8,266 bases of DNA from positions 1 to 8,266 of the forward strand of contig JAKJDB010000092.1 of the NCBI GenBank assembly GCA_022706175.1, written 5' to 3'. Numbering within the stretch: position 1 is the first letter of the stretch; each line of letters starts with the position of its first letter. The DNA comes from Candidatus Zhuqueibacterota bacterium. Its GTDB lineage: Bacteria > KSB1 > UBA2214. The notes under the pieces are model-generated. The model ran no database searches. It saw only the letters and a program-made list of their open reading frames with translations, and was not told the origin of the DNA. A program made the position numbers and the translations under genes. Positions 5,394-8,266 of this stretch are shown piece by piece.

Positions 5394-8266
5394 ATGAATA
5401 AACGGCTTTGTTTGATCTCCGCACTGCTCTTTCTTACCGCCGGCGTGCTGCACCCGGCCATAGACGGCCGTCATGCGGCTAAAAAGACCAAAACCCTCAC
5501 CGCCCGAGTCCAGCAGGCCACTGATCTGCGCCAGGCAGGGACCGCCTGGGATCAGCGCAAGCCGCTGATCGCCGGCACCAAAGCCTCCGGACGACTGTGC
5601 CGGGCGCAGAATCCTGCGGACCGTATGATCAGCGCCCTCTCCGCTCGAAAACTAGACGCGCACAGCCTGACCATGGCGGAAAACGGCACGCTGGCTTTTG
5701 TCAGCGGCCAACTGGGAAACGCAACGCAGTTGGAACAGGTCGTCCTGCCGTCGGTGCGGATCACCGCAGCTCTGGCGCACGATCAACAGCGCCAGGACGC
5801 CGTGCTCGCCATCAGCTGGTTGCAGACTTTTGCCGCCTCCATCGGCGTGGATAATCCGGCGGAAGAGTTCGTCGCCACGCGCTGCCAAACGGATGATCTG
5901 GGCAAACGTCATGTGCGCTTGCAGCAGATGTATCGCGGCGTGCCGGTGTGGGCCAACGATCTCTATGTGCACATCAATGCAAAGGATGAAGTGTACGCCG
6001 TCAACGGACGCTATGCGCCCACACCGGTTCAAGTGCGCAGCACTGAAGCCGGCCTCTCGGCCGCAAACGCCACGGAAATCGTGCATAGTGATCTGCGACA
6101 AAAGAACCTCCTGCGCACCATTGCCCCGGAAACCCGCCGGGCCCTGCGCATGCCTGAGCCGGTCACGGAAAAGGCGATCTGGATCGACCGGCAGGGCAAC
6201 AGCCACCTGGTCTGGCAGGTGGATCTGCATGCCAATCTGCGCGATTGGTTCACCTATTTCGTCGATGCACAGGACGGGACCGTGTTGCACCATTTGCGCA
6301 ACACCGCAGAGGGAGCGGTCAACGCCTCGGGCATAGATCTGGCCGGCGTCAACCGCTCTTTCCGCGCTTTTCAGAAGAACAGCACCTATTATATGCTCAG
6401 CGACGCCAATCCGATCACCAGCGCCGTGACAGACCTTCCGGACAATCCGGCCGGCGGATTATGGGTGATCGATCTGAAGAACACCGATCCCACCGAGTCT
6501 TCGAATTATTATCACGTGCAGTCCAGCTCGGCCAGCAATTGGTCGGACCGCAGTGCGGTCTCCTCCATGTACAATCTGGGCTTGACCTACGCCTATTATA
6601 AAAATGTCCATGGCCGGGATGCGATCGACGGCGCCTCCTCCACCATCGTCACGGTGGTCAATGTGACCGAAGACGGCCAGGCGATGGACAATGCCTATTG
6701 GAACGGCAGCGCGATTTTTTGGGGAAACGGCAGCAACTATTTCAAACCCCTGGCCGGCAGCCTGGATGTGATGGCCCATGAACTGACCCACGGAGTGACC
6801 CAGTATACCGCCAACCTCATCTATCAGGACCAATCCGGCGCCATGAACGAGGCCATGTCCGACTTTTTCGGCGTCATGGTGGATCGCGATGACTGGCTCA
6901 TGGGCGAGGACATCATGAAGCCGGGCACCGGCAGCGGTCTGCGCGACGTAGCTCAGCCGGACAACCGCAATGTCATGAGCCCCCTGCCGGTCAAGATGAG
7001 CCAGTACCTCTATACCAGCGAAGACCAGGGCGGCGTGCACAGCAACTGCGGCATCCTCAACCGTGCCGCCTATCTGGTGGCCAATCAGATCGGGCGCGAC
7101 AAGACGGAAAAAATCTGGTACCGGGCGCTGACCCATTATCTCACCAGGCAATCGCAGTTCATCGACGGCCGCAAGACGCTGGAGCAGAGCGCACAGGATC
7201 TGTACGGCAACACCGAAGTGAATGCGATCAAACAGGCCTTCGATGCGGTCGAAATCACGGACAACGGCAGCACGTCTACCGGCGGCGATGAGGTGAAGCC
7301 GACCGATGGTGGCAGTCAGTGGATTGCGTTTGTGCGCGATGACCTGCAGATCGGCCTGTACAATATTGCCAGCAAACAGAACTATTACTTTGAGAACATC
7401 CGCGTCAAATCCAAAGAGTACAACTATAGCCAATTCTCGACCACCGCGGACGGCTATTATCTCTACTTTGTCAACGAAGACGGCCACATCGCTTATCTCG
7501 ATCTCAGCAACCTCAGTACCCAGGGCATCTACAACTATCACGCGTTTGAGGACGTCTACATCGAAAATCCGGGCGACATCTGGAACGTGGCGGTGACCAG
7601 GGACAACACCGCCCTGGCCTTCACCTCGCATTATGAAAACGACAACACCATCTATTTCTACTTTAACAACTCCTTTCATTATATCACCCTCGAACTGCCC
7701 ACCACGCAGCCCGGCATCACCGGCTCCACCATCCGTTACCCGGATGTGATCTGCTGGTCGCCGAACCTGCGCTATCCGAAACTCGCCTTTGACGCCTACA
7801 ATGTGATCGAATTGACCGGCGGCGGCCGGCGCGACTGGTGGAGCATGGGCGAAGCGCAGGTCAATTTCTCCACAGCGTCGGTACAATTGACTTCGTTATT
7901 GCCGGCGCAGCCGGAGGGCATTTCAGTGGGCAACGTGCAGTACAGCTCTACGGATCCCGATGTGATCATCTACAGCTATATCATCGAGGCGGACCAATAT
8001 TGGGATATCAAAATTCACGACTTTTCCGAACAAAAGCCCGACGACTATTTCGCCTTTCCCGACCGGCAGGTGCAACGGCCGTCCTTTTCGCCGGACGACA
8101 AAAAATTCGTCGTCGACCGTTTCAGCGACGGCAAGCTGCTGATCTGCGATATCGCAGCGCGGACCTTTGAGGCGCTCAAAATTGAAGACGCCATCGGCAA
8201 TGTCATTAAAGCGCGCTATCCCAAGTGGTTCGTCATCGGCGGCGCCTACGACACCGGCGTCGCCGC
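5394..8266 (+). CDS. Secreted thermolysin-like (M4) metalloprotease with propeptide and C-terminal beta-propeller, 3' end outside window
   Basis: The frame runs open from ATG 5394 to the window end (957 complete codons). AGAAAGG (5378-5384) and AAGG (5387-5390) precede the start. Residues 1-20 are a signal peptide (MNKR then LCLISALLFLTAGVL). An N-terminal region of unclear type is followed by an FTP-type propeptide, best seen at 166-207 (TDDLGKRHVR to NGRY), and a PepSY-type part to about 300. The M4 catalytic domain covers about 305-620. Zinc ligands are His462 and His466 in HELTH, and Glu486 in NEAMSD, 20 residues on as in thermolysin; Glu463 is the catalytic base and His549 in GGVHSNCG the catalytic His. 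Cys552 stands where thermolysin has Ser. The domain ends at about AIKQAFDAVEI. From about 643 onward, Trp- and Tyr-rich repeats with WSPN and FSPDD signatures look like a WD40/TolB-like beta-propeller, an uncommon partner for M4. Any secretion tail would lie beyond the window. Confidence 0.93.
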   Translation, partial: MNKRLCLISALLFLTAGVLHPAIDGRHAAKKTKTLTARVQQATDLRQAGTAWDQRKPLIAGTKASGRLCRAQNPADRMISALSARKLDAHSLTMAENGTLAFVSGQLGNATQLEQVVLPSVRITAALAHDQQRQDAVLAISWLQTFAASIGVDNPAEEFVATRCQTDDLGKRHVRLQQMYRGVPVWANDLYVHINAKDEVYAVNGRYAPTPVQVRSTEAGLSAANATEIVHSDLRQKNLLRTIAPETRRALRMPEPVTEKAIWIDRQGNSHLVWQVDLHANLRDWFTYFVDAQDGTVLHHLRNTAEGAVNASGIDLAGVNRSFRAFQKNSTYYMLSDANPITSAVTDLPDNPAGGLWVIDLKNTDPTESSNYYHVQSSSASNWSDRSAVSSMYNLGLTYAYYKNVHGRDAIDGASSTIVTVVNVTEDGQAMDNAYWNGSAIFWGNGSNYFKPLAGSLDVMAHELTHGVTQYTANLIYQDQSGAMNEAMSDFFGVMVDRDDWLMGEDIMKPGTGSGLRDVAQPDNRNVMSPLPVKMSQYLYTSEDQGGVHSNCGILNRAAYLVANQIGRDKTEKIWYRALTHYLTRQSQFIDGRKTLEQSAQDLYGNTEVNAIKQAFDAVEITDNGSTSTGGDEVKPTDGGSQWIAFVRDDLQIGLYNIASKQNYYFENIRVKSKEYNYSQFSTTADGYYLYFVNEDGHIAYLDLSNLSTQGIYNYHAFEDVYIENPGDIWNVAVTRDNTALAFTSHYENDNTIYFYFNNSFHYITLELPTTQPGITGSTIRYPDVICWSPNLRYPKLAFDAYNVIELTGGGRRDWWSMGEAQVNFSTASVQLTSLLPAQPEGISVGNVQYSSTDPDVIIYSYIIEADQYWDIKIHDFSEQKPDDYFAFPDRQVQRPSFSPDDKKFVVDRFSDGKLLICDIAARTFEALKIEDAIGNVIKARYPKWFVIGGAYDTGVA

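Noticed and set aside
6459..7886. A 475-codon open frame on the - strand
   Set aside because: It lies wholly opposite the M4 protease gene, whose motifs are unmistakable. The translation is rich in Val, Ile, His and Ala with no recognisable domain, as expected of an antisense shadow in GC-rich DNA.

Overview
The window carries seven protein-coding genes, all on the + strand and tightly packed. It is GC-rich by eye and shows no rRNA, tRNA, insertion sequence or CRISPR array. The gene style suggests an uncultivated Gram-negative bacterium, because there is a lipobox lipoprotein and a large secreted M4 protease carrying a beta-propeller. A Calditrichota/KSB1-like or other FCB-group origin is only a guess from this style. 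An in-frame Sec codon implies that the host has selenocysteine machinery.

Layout: (1) 1-909 is the 3' part of an M29 metallo-aminopeptidase, cut by the window edge, with all six expected metal ligands present. (2) 981-1193 is a 70-residue SelW-like (Rdx family) selenoprotein. Its in-frame TGA at 1011-1013 makes a CxxU motif, with a candidate bacterial SECIS hairpin just downstream; plain ORF calling misses this gene. (3) 1235-2323 is a cytoplasmic TPR-like repeat protein whose best start appears to be an ACG codon behind a good ribosome binding site. (4) 2386-3936 is a RocA-type 1-pyrroline-5-carboxylate dehydrogenase. (5) 3944-4597 is a short RluA-family pseudouridine synthase. (6) 4597-5262 is a lipoprotein made almost only of an FTP/PepSY-type protease propeptide. 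(7) 5394-8266 is a pre-pro-M4 (thermolysin-like) metalloprotease fused to a C-terminal beta-propeller, still open at the window end.

Together, the secreted protease, the intracellular aminopeptidase and the glutamate-semialdehyde dehydrogenase fit use of peptides and amino acids; this is inference from proximity. The most interesting parts are the unannotated selenoprotein with its SECIS candidate and the pairing of a free-standing propeptide lipoprotein with a propeptide-bearing M4 protease. The two propeptides share 20 of 42 residues, without gaps, over their best-matching stretch, which suggests duplication and perhaps action in trans.
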